Notes: generated from the sequence alone by a model not told the origin. A stretch of 64,000 nt of DNA from Cycloclasticus sp. (GCA_002700385.1 PADC01000002.1:186001-250000), one strand, 5' to 3'. Positions 1 through 9,644 are shown, counted from the stretch's first letter. Translations and numbers: made by a program.

Positions 1-801
1 TTATCCAAACCCTCGGACATGGGGTTAACGATGGGCGTTTGGGCCTTATGGATGCCCGTTGGAAGCGTGCTGGCTTTTTTAATAGCGCCGCTGATTTTAG
101 AACAATTCGGCTGGCGATGGCTTTGGGGTTCTGCGGCTTTTCTAGCATTACCTTTGTTGGCTGCGTTGGCTTGGCTTAACGATCCAACGCGCGAAATCGT
201 CAATACAGTTCGTGAGAAATTGTCTCGCCTTGTCATTTATAAGGCGATCATCATGGGCCTTATTTTCACCTGTTTCACCGGCTCTTTTTTTAGCATCATC
301 ACGTATTTACCGACCTACCTTATTGAAAACTATCAACTTAGTTTAAGCGAGGCCTTATTAATCACGACCATTTTGCCGGCCTTCATTATTCCGGGGAACC
401 TACTCAGCGGCTTTTTTATTCATCGAGGTGCGCCGTGGTTTCGAATGATGATCTACCCTGCTCTCTCTCTGGCCATCATCATAACGCTCTTACTGCAAAC
501 AAATTACCCTGCTGAAATAGGGCTTCTGTTGCTCGCCTTAATGGGGTTGTTTTTAGGCATGATACCAACGGCGATTTTTGCCCAAAGTCCTCGGCTGGCC
601 GATAAGCCGATTGATACAGGGCGCATTATTGGGATCGTAATTACCGGTCAAGGGCCTGGGATTTTACTCAGCCCGCCACTCGCCGGTTTTCTTATTGGCG
701 AACAACATAACTGGCAAAACTTATACCCGCTTTATCTTCTTTTAACCCTCGGTATCATCGCCTTGACGCAACTTTTAAAATCGCTTCAAACCGATCGTTA
801 A
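1..801 (+). CDS. MFS transporter, C-terminal part (5' end outside window)
   Basis: The reading frame is open to the first base of the window, so the N-terminal half is missing. What remains is about 266 residues of very hydrophobic sequence with roughly seven membrane helices and short charged loops, ending in a basic tail. An Arg-rich loop follows helix-like segment LIAPLILEQFGWRWLWG, as in MFS proteins after helix 5. The fold fits the major facilitator superfamily, perhaps the CynX/NarK side, but the substrate cannot be read from this part. It ends one base before the convergent ABC permease gene. Confidence 0.75.
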   Translation, partial: LSKPSDMGLTMGVWALWMPVGSVLAFLIAPLILEQFGWRWLWGSAAFLALPLLAALAWLNDPTREIVNTVREKLSRLVIYKAIIMGLIFTCFTGSFFSIITYLPTYLIENYQLSLSEALLITTILPAFIIPGNLLSGFFIHRGAPWFRMMIYPALSLAIIITLLLQTNYPAEIGLLLLALMGLFLGMIPTAIFAQSPRLADKPIDTGRIIGIVITGQGPGILLSPPLAGFLIGEQHNWQNLYPLYLLLTLGIIALTQLLKSLQTDR

Positions 802-1995
802 TTACTCTTCGTGCAGCGCCTTAATGGGGTCCAGATTTGCGGCTTGGCCTGCTGGGAAAACACCTGCAATTAGACCAATGAGTGCTGAAACGAACAAGGC
901 CAAACCTAAAAAAAACACATTAAAGGTGACGGGAAGACCGGGCAAAGCCATATGCAATACCCCTGTCAGCATAAACAATAATAACAGACCAAGCGCACCC
1001 CCCATGAGCGCTAATACGATGGCCTCACCCAAAAACAGGTGAAGCACTGTTTTTTTATCGGCACCAAGGGCTCGAAGCAATCCAACTTCAGCTGTTCGTT
1101 CTTTCACTGTTGTCGTCATAATAGCCAATATACCCACCGCTCCAACGAGTAAGGAGATACTGCCTAACGCGCCGACTGACAACTTTAAAATTGACAATAT
1201 TTTATCCATGGATTCCAACATGTCATTTTGAGTGGTTAGGGTCACATCTTCTCGACCATGGCGGTCAATCATTAATTGCATGATGCTTTTTTCTAGGTGC
1301 TGTAGCGAGGTGTTAGCAGAAAAAACCACGTTAATTTCCATCAACGATTCTCGGTTAAACATTTGAAGGCCATTTTGGGCAGGAATATAAATCGTATCAT
1401 CCAAATCCATACCCAACATTTGCCCTTTTTCTTCTATCGTACCGATAACACGAAACCGCTGACCACCCACACGAATATATTGACCTAAAGGACTCGTTTC
1501 ACCAAATAACTCTTTCTTCATGGTATAGCCCAACACAGCTGTTGGTCTGGCGTCTTCTAAATCACCTGAAAAAAAACGCCCTTGCGCCACCTTGAAGTTC
1601 CATGCCTCACTCATATCAGGCCCTACCCCTAAAATAACGCCATTGCGTTGCCTGTGATTAAACTCAACGGTGCCAGAGCCTTGAACAACCGGGACAACTT
1701 TTTCAACCCCTGCCAACTGTTTTAATGCCTGTGCATCTCTTAAGGTTAATGGCCGCACGGTGGACAACAAACCACCCGAACCATGCGTTTCCTTTAAGCC
1801 TGGATTAATGGCAATAATTCGAGCGCCAAATTGAGAGAAACTATCCAACACATAATGTTGAACACCTTCCCCAATGGCTGTTAATAACGTTACCGAGGCA
1901 ATACCAACGGCCATGCCCAATGCCGTTAACAGACTTCTAAATCGATGACTGAACACCGAACTGATAACCCAACGGCCTGCATCAACCCAGTTCAA
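802..1995 (-). CDS. ABC transporter permease, MacB/FtsX type (second permease)
   Basis: A 397-residue inner-membrane permease of the MacB/FtsX family: one N-terminal membrane helix near residues 20-42, a large periplasmic domain, and three C-terminal helices after about residue 270. The chosen start is a TTG that overlaps the TGA stop of the upstream permease (TTGA), with an AAGGA Shine-Dalgarno six to seven bases before it, so the two are translationally coupled. With its partner permease, ATPase and membrane-fusion protein it should form a MacAB-like exporter or lipoprotein/peptide extrusion pump. The substrate is unknown. Two separate, similar permeases replace the usual MacB homodimer. 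Confidence 0.88.
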   Translation of the reverse strand: MNWVDAGRWVISSVFSHRFRSLLTALGMAVGIASVTLLTAIGEGVQHYVLDSFSQFGARIIAINPGLKETHGSGGLLSTVRPLTLRDAQALKQLAGVEKVVPVVQGSGTVEFNHRQRNGVILGVGPDMSEAWNFKVAQGRFFSGDLEDARPTAVLGYTMKKELFGETSPLGQYIRVGGQRFRVIGTIEEKGQMLGMDLDDTIYIPAQNGLQMFNRESLMEINVVFSANTSLQHLEKSIMQLMIDRHGREDVTLTTQNDMLESMDKILSILKLSVGALGSISLLVGAVGILAIMTTTVKERTAEVGLLRALGADKKTVLHLFLGEAIVLALMGGALGLLLLFMLTGVLHMALPGLPVTFNVFFLGLALFVSALIGLIAGVFPAGQAANLDPIKALHEE

Positions 1996-3215
1996 GTGGT
2001 TTCCTTTTGTTGTTTACCTTGTAAGGCTTCAACCGGCGAAAGTGTTGAAGCCCTTTGTGCTGGCAACCAAGAGAACAATAAGGCAAACACCACCGCTAGC
2101 ACGATAGAGCCCACCTGTGCCCACCAAGGTGGGTAAAATTGGAGGTCAGTAAAATAAAGATTCGCTATCGACGTAATCACATGACTCAATAATAAGCCCG
2201 ATAACGATGACACAATGGCAATCAGTCCGGCTTCGCATAAGAACAAAGTGCGTACTGTTGATGAAGTAGCCCCCATGGCTTTGAGTAAACCGATTTCCTT
2301 AACCCGCTGAGAAACTGTAATCATCATCATGTTCATAATCAAAATGCCGGCCACTAACATACTGATCGCCGCTATCCCCGCGACCGCTATGGTTAATATA
2401 TCGAGTATCTCTTGCACCGAGGAGAGCATGGCATCTTGAGAAATCACCGTTACATCCTCCTCACCCTCATGCCGTTCTGTCAGCAAATCAACGATCGCCC
2501 GTTTAACAGTATCGAGTTGTTGATATACCCTCACTTCTGCAAATAAACGAAATAAACCGTCCACATTAAACAACGACTGGGCATTCGCAACGGGAACAAT
2601 AATCACATCGTCCATATCGAAACCAAAACTTGTTCCACCTTTTTTTAACACGCCGATCACGCGGAATCGGGTATCACCTATTCTGATTCGCTGACCCAAT
2701 GATGACTGCTGACCAAATAGCTCTTTTTGTAGCTGATTTCCAATAACGCATACTGCCTCACCTTTATCTAAATCCAGCTCGGGCAATATGTTGCCTTGAG
2801 CCACACTTAATTGGCGGATAATAAAAAAATCGCGACTACTCCCAATGGTTAATGCCTCTCGTATTTTACCGGCATAAGAGGCCTCAAGGTTACCGACTAC
2901 GATAGGCGCCACTGATTTTACGCCTGATAAACGAGAAACAAACTGCGCATCTTCCAGCGTGAGGGGTCGAGGCGACTCGCCTGTTAGAGGCGGCATACCC
3001 CCCGTCGTTTCTTTTTTCCCTGGTAAGATAATAAGGGTATTGCGCCCCAGCACATTAAACTCTTCAAGCACGAATGACTTTGCGCCTTCCCCCAAGGCTG
3101 TCAGTAAATTTACCGCGACGACTCCTATCGCAATAGCAACCCACAACACAATGGTACGAAATCGGTGTCGACTCAAAACCTGTGTAATAAAGCTCACAAT
3201 GTCCGACCACAGCAT
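1992..3215 (-). CDS. ABC transporter permease, MacB/FtsX type (first permease)
   Basis: A 407-residue paralogue of the next permease in the operon, with the same plan: a single N-terminal helix, an extracytoplasmic MacB_PCD-like domain and three C-terminal FtsX helices. The conserved segment LLTALGEGAK after helix 1 is shared with the neighbour (LLTAIGEGVQ), which points to tandem duplication. The start is an ATG two bases after the ATPase stop. It likely pairs with the second permease as a heterodimer over one type of ATPase. The cargo is not evident. Confidence 0.88.
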   Translation of the reverse strand: MLWSDIVSFITQVLSRHRFRTIVLWVAIAIGVVAVNLLTALGEGAKSFVLEEFNVLGRNTLIILPGKKETTGGMPPLTGESPRPLTLEDAQFVSRLSGVKSVAPIVVGNLEASYAGKIREALTIGSSRDFFIIRQLSVAQGNILPELDLDKGEAVCVIGNQLQKELFGQQSSLGQRIRIGDTRFRVIGVLKKGGTSFGFDMDDVIIVPVANAQSLFNVDGLFRLFAEVRVYQQLDTVKRAIVDLLTERHEGEEDVTVISQDAMLSSVQEILDILTIAVAGIAAISMLVAGILIMNMMMITVSQRVKEIGLLKAMGATSSTVRTLFLCEAGLIAIVSSLSGLLLSHVITSIANLYFTDLQFYPPWWAQVGSIVLAVVFALLFSWLPAQRASTLSPVEALQGKQQKETT

Positions 3216-3217
3216 GG

Positions 3218-3877
3218 CTAAACTATGCGCCCATCTAACATGTTGAGTTGTCGGCGGGCTCGTGCGCCCAATGTTGGATCATGGGTCACAATCATTAACG
3301 TAATCCCTTCATCGTTCAGCGATTCGAGTAATTTTGTAACCTCCTCGCCCGATTTGGAATCTAGATTACCGGTCGGCTCATCGGCTAATAAGATACTGGG
3401 CTTCATAACAATCGCCCGACCTATGGCAACACGCTGACGCTGCCCACCCGATAATTGGTTAGGGCTATGGTGCGCTCGATCCATTAAGTTGAGCTTATCG
3501 AGTACATCATCCACCGCTTTTTTACGCTGTTTAACAGGGATGCCCGACAGCATCATGGGTAATTCCACATTCTCCCGAGCCGTCAATCGAGGTACCAAAT
3601 GGTACGACTGAAATACAAAACCAATTTTGTCACTTCTTAACCGCGTACGTTCCGCCTCGCCCAGCGCAGATGCGTTAATACCATCCAATAGGTAATCGCC
3701 CGAATTCGCCCGATCTAGTAGCCCCAAAATATTCATTAAAGTAGACTTACCTGAACCAGAAGGCCCCATCACTGCTATATATTCACCCTGCTCAATCCGC
3801 AACGACACATCGTCCAAGGCATGGACAACTTGATCGCCTATATGAAACTTTTTTTCTAAATGCTTTAGCTCAATCAT
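3218..3877 (-). CDS. ABC transporter ATP-binding protein, MacB/LolD type
   Basis: A complete 219-residue nucleotide-binding protein of the LolD/MacB class. Walker A GPSGSGKST lies at residues 38-46, the signature LSGGQRQR near 142-149, Walker B with the catalytic Glu in ILLADEPTG near 162-170, and the H-loop His at 199. It overlaps the upstream membrane-fusion gene by four bases (ATGA) and is followed two bases later by the first permease, so one transcript encodes the whole exporter. It powers mechanotransmission-type export by the FtsX-like permeases. Confidence 0.93.
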   Translation of the reverse strand: MIELKHLEKKFHIGDQVVHALDDVSLRIEQGEYIAVMGPSGSGKSTLMNILGLLDRANSGDYLLDGINASALGEAERTRLRSDKIGFVFQSYHLVPRLTARENVELPMMLSGIPVKQRKKAVDDVLDKLNLMDRAHHSPNQLSGGQRQRVAIGRAIVMKPSILLADEPTGNLDSKSGEEVTKLLESLNDEGITLMIVTHDPTLGARARRQLNMLDGRIV

Positions 3878-5010
3878 TGTTTGATTGTCACCAAAGCCCC
3901 TTCCACAGCCCCATCTTCATCAAGCGACAACAACACACGGTCGCCATCGTCTAGACCCGATTCAATCTCTGTATAACGCCAATTGCTCAGCCCCGGGGTA
4001 AATTCTTTTAGCGCCAACCGCTTTGTCGATTCGTCGTATAAAAGCACCTTATTACCGTCAATAATCGTTTCGGTCGGCAACCTTAAGGCCTGCTCCTTCT
4101 GTTGAATAATCACATCCACATCTGCGCTGTACCCAATCAATAGTTTCGGGTACTGCGTTTTATCAACCAGATTAACGTCGATATCGACCGTTCTCGCTTG
4201 CTTTTCAAGTTCCTTTACATACGGCGCAATCCGTGAGACTAGCCCCTGAAACTGCTCCCCACGAAAAGCATCGAGGGTAATATGTACAGCCATTCCTTTT
4301 TTTATCTGTGAGGCATCCACCTCATCAACAGGTGCTCTAACATAGAGGCAACCATCGGCGATTAAATCCACGGCTGGTGGCGTTGCCACTCCCGAAGGAG
4401 ACGGGGTTATATATTCACCCACTTCACCATTGATTTCAGCAATCACACCGCTAAAAGGCGCGGTCAATTCCGTTTTTTCAAGCACGGCTTTTTGTAACAA
4501 CATACTCGCCATACTGCTTTTTGTGCTGGCCTTGGCTTTGCTGCAACTGGCCACAGAAATACGTGCCTTTGTCGCAGCCGAATCTAATTGCTCAACAGAC
4601 ACTAATTTTTTTTCCGCTAACCCAGCCAAACGTTTATGTTCTCGCTGATTCAACTCTGCTAAACGGCAGCTCTCTATCACTGTTAATTTTGCCACTTCCA
4701 CTCTGGCTTCCGCTTCTTTAAACCGAGCCTGCTGATCTTTATTCCATAATCGAATCAGCACCTGATCTTTTTTAACGTAGTCCCCTTCGGTGACAAAAAG
4801 CTCTGCAATCTGGCCACCAATCGGTAATGATAAACGTGATCGATGGCAGGCTTTTATCGTACCTGCTCTGGTATTGGACACTGTTAAATCGACCGTCCCT
4901 TTGCTAACCGAAACGAGACGAACAGATATTGGTTTTTCTTCATCAAAATAAAACCACACTAACGTCGCCAACAAAAGCAGTGCCAAACCCGTTATAACTT
5001 TTTTATTCAC
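3874..5010 (-). CDS. HlyD/MacA-type membrane fusion (periplasmic adaptor) protein
   Basis: First gene of the exporter operon. The frame opens at 5049, but a GTG at 5010 is preferred: AAGGGG lies ten bases before it, and the protein then begins with Lys residues followed by a single membrane anchor (ITGLALLLLATLVWFYF), as usual for this family. The 378-residue product has a lipoyl/barrel-sandwich half-motif, a coiled-coil alpha-hairpin (about residues 95-180), the second lipoyl half (TAPFSGVIAEING) and a beta-barrel. Such adaptors join inner-membrane ABC permeases to an outer-membrane TolC-type duct, and no TolC gene is seen here. Confidence 0.88.
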   Translation of the reverse strand: MNKKVITGLALLLLATLVWFYFDEEKPISVRLVSVSKGTVDLTVSNTRAGTIKACHRSRLSLPIGGQIAELFVTEGDYVKKDQVLIRLWNKDQQARFKEAEARVEVAKLTVIESCRLAELNQREHKRLAGLAEKKLVSVEQLDSAATKARISVASCSKAKASTKSSMASMLLQKAVLEKTELTAPFSGVIAEINGEVGEYITPSPSGVATPPAVDLIADGCLYVRAPVDEVDASQIKKGMAVHITLDAFRGEQFQGLVSRIAPYVKELEKQARTVDIDVNLVDKTQYPKLLIGYSADVDVIIQQKEQALRLPTETIIDGNKVLLYDESTKRLALKEFTPGLSNWRYTEIESGLDDGDRVLLSLDEDGAVEGALVTIKQ

Positions 5011-5103
5011 GATGCGATATCCCCTTGATGTCCAATAAAACCATACCACATCAAGCCTATTAAGCCAGTGACCACCGTCTTTAATTCGCTATAATTCATT
5101 CGC

Positions 5104-5748
5104 TCAATGTTGCGCTAGTCCAGGGAAATACTGAGGCATGGCTTTCTTAAAAGATGGTCGATCAGCACACCTTGCATACCACTTTTTTAAGTTTTGAAAT
5201 TGTTCAGCAATCGGCAAGCCATGAGTCACTGCCAAACAAAACCGTGGAAGTAACGCACACTCTGCAACAGAAAATTCATCAGCAAAAAAGTCTCTCTCGC
5301 CCAACTTTTCAGACAGCATCGATTGCGCTTCATACCACGCGTGTTTTGTGGATTCCTTTAGCTCATCACGGACGGTGCAATTCTCGCTATCGCGTTTTTC
5401 TTTAATGTACGGAAACAATATTTTTCCTAATTGATGGTCGCTGTAATGATGCAATTGCCTGATTGTGGCTCTTATCTTAGCGGGCCCCGGCATTAATTCC
5501 ATGTGAGGCGCCTGATCAATTAAATACTCAATTATTTCTGATGATTCATTAATAACAAGGTGATCGTCTAGCAACACCGGTACCGTCTCGTTAGGGTTTA
5601 AGCGCACGACATCGGGGTGTTTTTTATCTAATTGAACCTCAATCTCACTGACATTCACCCCACTCTCAAAGGCGGCTAACCGTACCTTCCAACAAAAAGG
5701 ACAATCTGGACGCTGGTAAAGCGTTATTGAATTTACATCTGCTGGCAT
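5104..5748 (-). CDS. Glutathione S-transferase family protein with CPFC motif
   Basis: A 214-residue protein with an N-terminal thioredoxin fold carrying CPFC at residues 16-19, a glutaredoxin-like active site, followed by the cis-Pro segment TVPVLL and an ES pair (NESSEIIEYL) that bind glutathione, then an all-helical C-terminal domain. The paired cysteines suggest a thiol-transferase or Grx2/omega-like role more than classical conjugation. Its start overlaps the stop of the upstream HCCA isomerase by one base, so they are co-translated. The context suggests handling of reactive aromatic intermediates. Confidence 0.85.
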   Translation of the reverse strand: MPADVNSITLYQRPDCPFCWKVRLAAFESGVNVSEIEVQLDKKHPDVVRLNPNETVPVLLDDHLVINESSEIIEYLIDQAPHMELMPGPAKIRATIRQLHHYSDHQLGKILFPYIKEKRDSENCTVRDELKESTKHAWYEAQSMLSEKLGERDFFADEFSVAECALLPRFCLAVTHGLPIAEQFQNLKKWYARCADRPSFKKAMPQYFPGLAQH

Positions 5749-6365
5749 TAGATTTTTCTCAACCTCAATTCGTGCAAATGATCTTTTAATGAATCAATTC
5801 GATCATTCCCCCAGAACACTTGCCCTTCTACTGTAAAAGAAGGAACCCCAATGACTCCTTTCGATTGCGCTTCTTGCCAATTTTCATCCATTTGTGTGAG
5901 GTAAAGCTCGTTGCTACTCACTTCTTCTACCATTCCACGCGATAGGCCTATTATATCCGCCACTTCAAATAACACGTCTATTTCACCAATATTGTGGCCT
6001 TCTGCCCACTCTTTTCTCATCACCTCAATAATATACGGCTTTAAAAGCCCCTCTTTTTCAGCCGCAAACGAAATGGCGCCTGCCAATGTCGGATCAGTTT
6101 CAACGGGTGGTGGAGAAAAAGGAATACCCATTTTTCTGCAGCTACGCGCTACATCTTGGCGCACTAAATGTATTTTTGTCTTTACTCGTTCAGGAGATGA
6201 ACGCCCCGACCACCCTCCAAAGGGTTTCCATAAGAAATTTACATCGTACTCATCAAAAATAGAAAACATATTCTTAGACGCCAAATAACAGTATGGGCTC
6301 CTAAAATTGAAATAAACATCGATATCTATCTTAGCCACTGATTTAGCCACCTTGTTATCATTCAT
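5748..6365 (-). CDS. 2-hydroxychromene-2-carboxylate isomerase (DsbA-like, NahD family)
   Basis: A 205-residue DsbA/kappa-GST fold protein. It has the family signature FNFRSPYCYLA near residues 19-29, where Ser23 takes the place of the first DsbA cysteine and binds glutathione, and a late cis-Pro segment GVIGVPSFTVEGQVFWGNDR. Members convert 2-hydroxychromene-2-carboxylate to trans-o-hydroxybenzylidenepyruvate in naphthalene and related PAH pathways, using glutathione. It sits between two glutathione transferases with little or no spacing, which supports a glutathione-dependent aromatic pathway. No ring-hydroxylating dioxygenase lies in the window, so the true substrate is open. Confidence 0.85.
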   Translation of the reverse strand: MNDNKVAKSVAKIDIDVYFNFRSPYCYLASKNMFSIFDEYDVNFLWKPFGGWSGRSSPERVKTKIHLVRQDVARSCRKMGIPFSPPPVETDPTLAGAISFAAEKEGLLKPYIIEVMRKEWAEGHNIGEIDVLFEVADIIGLSRGMVEEVSSNELYLTQMDENWQEAQSKGVIGVPSFTVEGQVFWGNDRIDSLKDHLHELRLRKI

Positions 6366-6413
6366 TTCACTGCTCCTTTCATTCTTGCCCTATGTGAAAA
6401 CAGGCGATCAACT

Positions 6414-7205
6414 TTATAGGTTATTGAGATGACGCTCAATCACTGGCCATGCATCTGCACCAATGCGTTTCAACTGGTTTAATAATGTAGGTGAGAAATC
6501 TGCGGCAACAGCATGCTGGAATGACTCGCGAGACCTCACCCGAACAAACCAGTCATCGACAGAGGGATAATCATTTAAAATTTCAAGCCAGCCAAATTGA
6601 TCCAAGGTTTGAAAATACGGCGACATTGCACAGTCTGCCAACCCAAATTGATCACCCGTCAACCAACTCTGTTTAAGTAGCGCTTCTTCCATTTTCTGAA
6701 TCGTATCACGATAAACTTTCACCGAACCTACCACATCTGGCGCCTCTAAACCCAAAGCCAACAAACGACGCTGGCGTTCTCGGCGGGGTTCTTCAGGAAT
6801 TTGATCAATTAAACGTTGCTGCTCTTCCTCTGTTTTTTTCAATAATGTTGGTCGCATCACCAAAGGCCATTGCAGCGCACCACACGATGGGTGTAGCTTA
6901 ATATCAATGTGCTTTAACCAAAAGCGCATCCTCGCTGTAGCTAGAGGAGAAACTGGGCGCAATGAGGGTTGTGGAAATGAGTCCTCTAGGTATTCACAAA
7001 TAATTGAGGATTCAATAATGGGTCTATCCTCATGCACCAATGTTGGCACCACCCCAAGCGGGTTGAGTGCTAGATACCAAGGCTCTAAATTTTCCTTGTT
7101 TTGTAAATCAATAGAATGGGCCTCCCAACCTAGCGACTTTTCTGCCAACACAATACGTACCTTCTGTGCACATGGGGACATCGTATGGGTATATAACGTA
7201 ATCAC
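6414..7205 (-). CDS. Glutathione S-transferase family protein
   Basis: The frame is open from 7298, but the GTG at 7205 is preferred: GAGGAG lies six bases upstream, and the product then begins directly with the first beta-strand of the thioredoxin fold (ITLYTHTMSPCAQKVR). The active-site SPCAQ is at residues 10-14, the cis-Pro in GVVPTLVHED and the glutathione-binding ES in IIESSIICEYL. About 263 residues in all, with a helical C-terminal domain. First gene of a three-gene unit with the isomerase and the CPFC transferase. It faces the divergent LysR gene across a 74-base gap, the usual position for a LysR-controlled promoter. Confidence 0.85.
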   Translation of the reverse strand: MITLYTHTMSPCAQKVRIVLAEKSLGWEAHSIDLQNKENLEPWYLALNPLGVVPTLVHEDRPIIESSIICEYLEDSFPQPSLRPVSPLATARMRFWLKHIDIKLHPSCGALQWPLVMRPTLLKKTEEEQQRLIDQIPEEPRRERQRRLLALGLEAPDVVGSVKVYRDTIQKMEEALLKQSWLTGDQFGLADCAMSPYFQTLDQFGWLEILNDYPSVDDWFVRVRSRESFQHAVAADFSPTLLNQLKRIGADAWPVIERHLNNL

Positions 7206-7279
7206 AATAAACTCCTCTTCAATATTACTTTCCGTTGCACTAGTATAAGTGGGTAAATTTGCCGTTAGAATACCCAAAT

Positions 7280-8182
7280 ATGCCGAATAGAAATGCAAAA
7301 TTGCAGATTAATTGGAATGACATAAAATATCTCGTCTCATTAGCGCGTCATGGACGCATGAACGACGTCGCGAAGGAGTCTGGAGTTGATGTAACCACGG
7401 CATCTCGGCGACTTAAAGCACTTGAATCTGCACTAGGAACAAAGCTTTTTGTTCGCATTGATAACCGTTACTCACCAACAGAGCCCTTACAGCGCGCGCT
7501 AGCAAGGGCTGTGTCAGCAGAACGGGAAATTGGTTATTTTCAACACCAACTGATGGAAAAAGATACCGCGTTAAGTGGGCGCTTAACAATCACTTCTGTT
7601 CATACCTTCATTAATAGCTACTTATTACCCAAACTGTCATCATTTTACAGTCGCTACCCCCGTATTGAATTAGAACTAATAGCCGATAGCGAACAATTAG
7701 ACCTGAATCGTCATGAAGCCGATTTAGCGATCCGCATGGGACGACCCGTACAACAAAATATCGTGACTCGTCGGTTAAGTAAACTTTATTATTCTATTTA
7801 TGCACACCGAGATTTGCTGGAAAAGGAACAGACTATCAATGAAATACCATGGGTTCTGTTTGAGAAAAGCTTTGATCACTTACCAGAGGCGAAATGGCAA
7901 CAACAACACTATCCTAATGTAAAAGCGAATTTGTACTGCAATGTGGGGCCGGCTATGCTTTCCGCCGTACAAAATAAATTAGGTGTAGCCTGCTTGCCCT
8001 GCTATATGGCACAGGCCGACACGAATCTTGTTGCTCTTCAAGAACCGACAGCGCTGCGCGAATTGTGGAGTTTAGTCCATCCAGAAAAACGTCACCTTGC
8101 TAAGATAAGGGCTTTCTTAGAGTGGCTAGCCTTAGAAATTCAGTCCGATGAGCGCTTATTCCATGGTCAACTCGCTAAGTAG
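7280..8182 (+). CDS. LysR-family transcriptional regulator
   Basis: A LysR-type regulator of about 300 residues: an N-terminal winged helix-turn-helix (NDIKYLVSLARHGRMNDVAK followed by TTASRRLKALES) and a substrate-binding effector domain starting near residue 90. The ATG at 7280 is preferred over an in-frame TTG at 7259 because the HTH then starts at the usual distance. No strong ribosome site is seen for either. It is transcribed away from the GST/isomerase operon and most likely senses an intermediate of that pathway and controls the shared intergenic region at 7206-7279. Confidence 0.88.
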   Translation: MPNRNAKLQINWNDIKYLVSLARHGRMNDVAKESGVDVTTASRRLKALESALGTKLFVRIDNRYSPTEPLQRALARAVSAEREIGYFQHQLMEKDTALSGRLTITSVHTFINSYLLPKLSSFYSRYPRIELELIADSEQLDLNRHEADLAIRMGRPVQQNIVTRRLSKLYYSIYAHRDLLEKEQTINEIPWVLFEKSFDHLPEAKWQQQHYPNVKANLYCNVGPAMLSAVQNKLGVACLPCYMAQADTNLVALQEPTALRELWSLVHPEKRHLAKIRAFLEWLALEIQSDERLFHGQLAK

Positions 8183-8246
8183 TTTGTAACAAACTCGGTC
8201 CCCTTAAGTGCCTGTTTATAGCCAGCCAACTCTTTATACATCGTGT

Positions 8247-9644
8247 TTAGAGCTCAAAAGACTCATGCAGACTTGGAATGTTAACCTCTGTATTATGCAG
8301 CTTTTTTCCGAAAGACCGCATGCTTTCTTCCTCACCATGAACAAGAAATGTAGATTTTGGTTTGCCCGTTTTTGCATGCCATGCAAGCAACCCGGCTTGA
8401 TCTGTATGGGCTGAAAAACCGCCAATCGTATGAATACTGGCTTCAACAGGCATGTCTTCACCAAAAATTTTTACGGTTTTTGCTCCATCAATAATGTTTC
8501 GCGCCAAGGTACCGTGGGCAGCAAAACCAACAAAGACAATACTGTTTCGTTTATTCCATATATTATGTTTCAGGTGATGGCGTATTCGTCCACCAGTACA
8601 CATACCTGAACCCGCCATGATAACGGCACCACCTGTGATTTGATTGATTCCCATCGACTCTGTTGTCTCACGTGTGAAGTGCAAGCCTGGAAAACCAAAA
8701 GGGTCTTTCCCACCGTCAAACAAGGCCAGTGTTTTCTCGTCGTAACATTCTGGGTGACGTGCAAAAATATGGGTGGCAGAAATCGCCATCGGCGAATCGA
8801 GAAAAACATTTATGAAATGTTTTATGCTTTTGCTGTGAACCCCCTCTCGTAAAAAATAAAGCAGTTCCTGAGCACGCTCCATTGCAAAGGTCGGGATAAT
8901 AACATTTCCGCCCTGCCCAATGGTTGTGTTAATCACTTCATACAACTCTTCAATAGACGGTTGAAGTTGCTTATGTAAACGGTCACCATACGTCGTTTCC
9001 ATAATCACGGTATCAACCCTCGGTGGTTTGGCAGGGTTATTTAAAATTGCCCTGCCGCCGTATCCCAGATCACCGGAGAACAACAACCGATGCTGCCGCC
9101 GACCTTCCTCAAGTTCTAACAAAATAGAGGCCGAACCCAAGATATGGCCAGCATCGAGGAAAGTGGCCTTTATCCCAGGCGCCAGTTGCTCGGCCTGCCC
9201 ATATTCAGCCTGTCGACCAAAAAACTCCAGGCTATTCAATGCATCGAGGAGGGTATAAAGAGGCTCTATCTCCTTAGCATCACTGTTACCTCGTCGCCGC
9301 TTTGCTTTCCGTTGCTGATAACGCGCCTCTTCTTCTTGCAGACCAGCCGAATCCAGCATGACCAATCTTGCCAGTTCAAGTGTTGCGCTCGTCGTGATGA
9401 CAGCGCCTTTAAAACCCCGTTTAACCAATAAAGGAATCCGACCGCAATGATCTAAGTGCGCATGGGTCAATAACAAAAAGTCGATGGATGAAGGATCAAA
9501 GCCAAAAGGTCCCCCATTCTCCTCAACCAATTCCTTACCGCCTTGATAAAGCCCGCAATCTATTAAAATTCGCTTTCCGGCACACTCAACGAGGTGACAT
9601 GAGCCGGTCACACCTTTTGCTGCACCGTGGAATGAAATCTTCAT
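8247..9644 (-). CDS. MBL-fold/beta-CASP ribonuclease-like hydrolase
   Basis: A full-length 465-residue metallo-beta-lactamase protein of the beta-CASP (CPSF/YSH1-like) class. The zinc motif THAHLDHCGRIP gives His61, His63, Asp65 and His66. A second ligand region is in FSGDLGYGGR, the beta-CASP block follows, and the C-terminal RMMBL part ends with GGFSAHTDQ and LVHGE. The ATG follows AAGGAG by six bases. Members act on RNA in archaea and eukaryotes; in bacteria the role is less clear. It diverges from hemN, with an FNR-type site in the gap. Confidence 0.88.
   Translation of the reverse strand: MKISFHGAAKGVTGSCHLVECAGKRILIDCGLYQGGKELVEENGGPFGFDPSSIDFLLLTHAHLDHCGRIPLLVKRGFKGAVITTSATLELARLVMLDSAGLQEEEARYQQRKAKRRRGNSDAKEIEPLYTLLDALNSLEFFGRQAEYGQAEQLAPGIKATFLDAGHILGSASILLELEEGRRQHRLLFSGDLGYGGRAILNNPAKPPRVDTVIMETTYGDRLHKQLQPSIEELYEVINTTIGQGGNVIIPTFAMERAQELLYFLREGVHSKSIKHFINVFLDSPMAISATHIFARHPECYDEKTLALFDGGKDPFGFPGLHFTRETTESMGINQITGGAVIMAGSGMCTGGRIRHHLKHNIWNKRNSIVFVGFAAHGTLARNIIDGAKTVKIFGEDMPVEASIHTIGGFSAHTDQAGLLAWHAKTGKPKSTFLVHGEEESMRSFGKKLHNTEVNIPSLHESFEL

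Noticed and set aside
8208-8464. Short frames at the end of the beta-CASP gene
   Set aside because: They overlap the conserved 3' end of that gene and have no independent signals.
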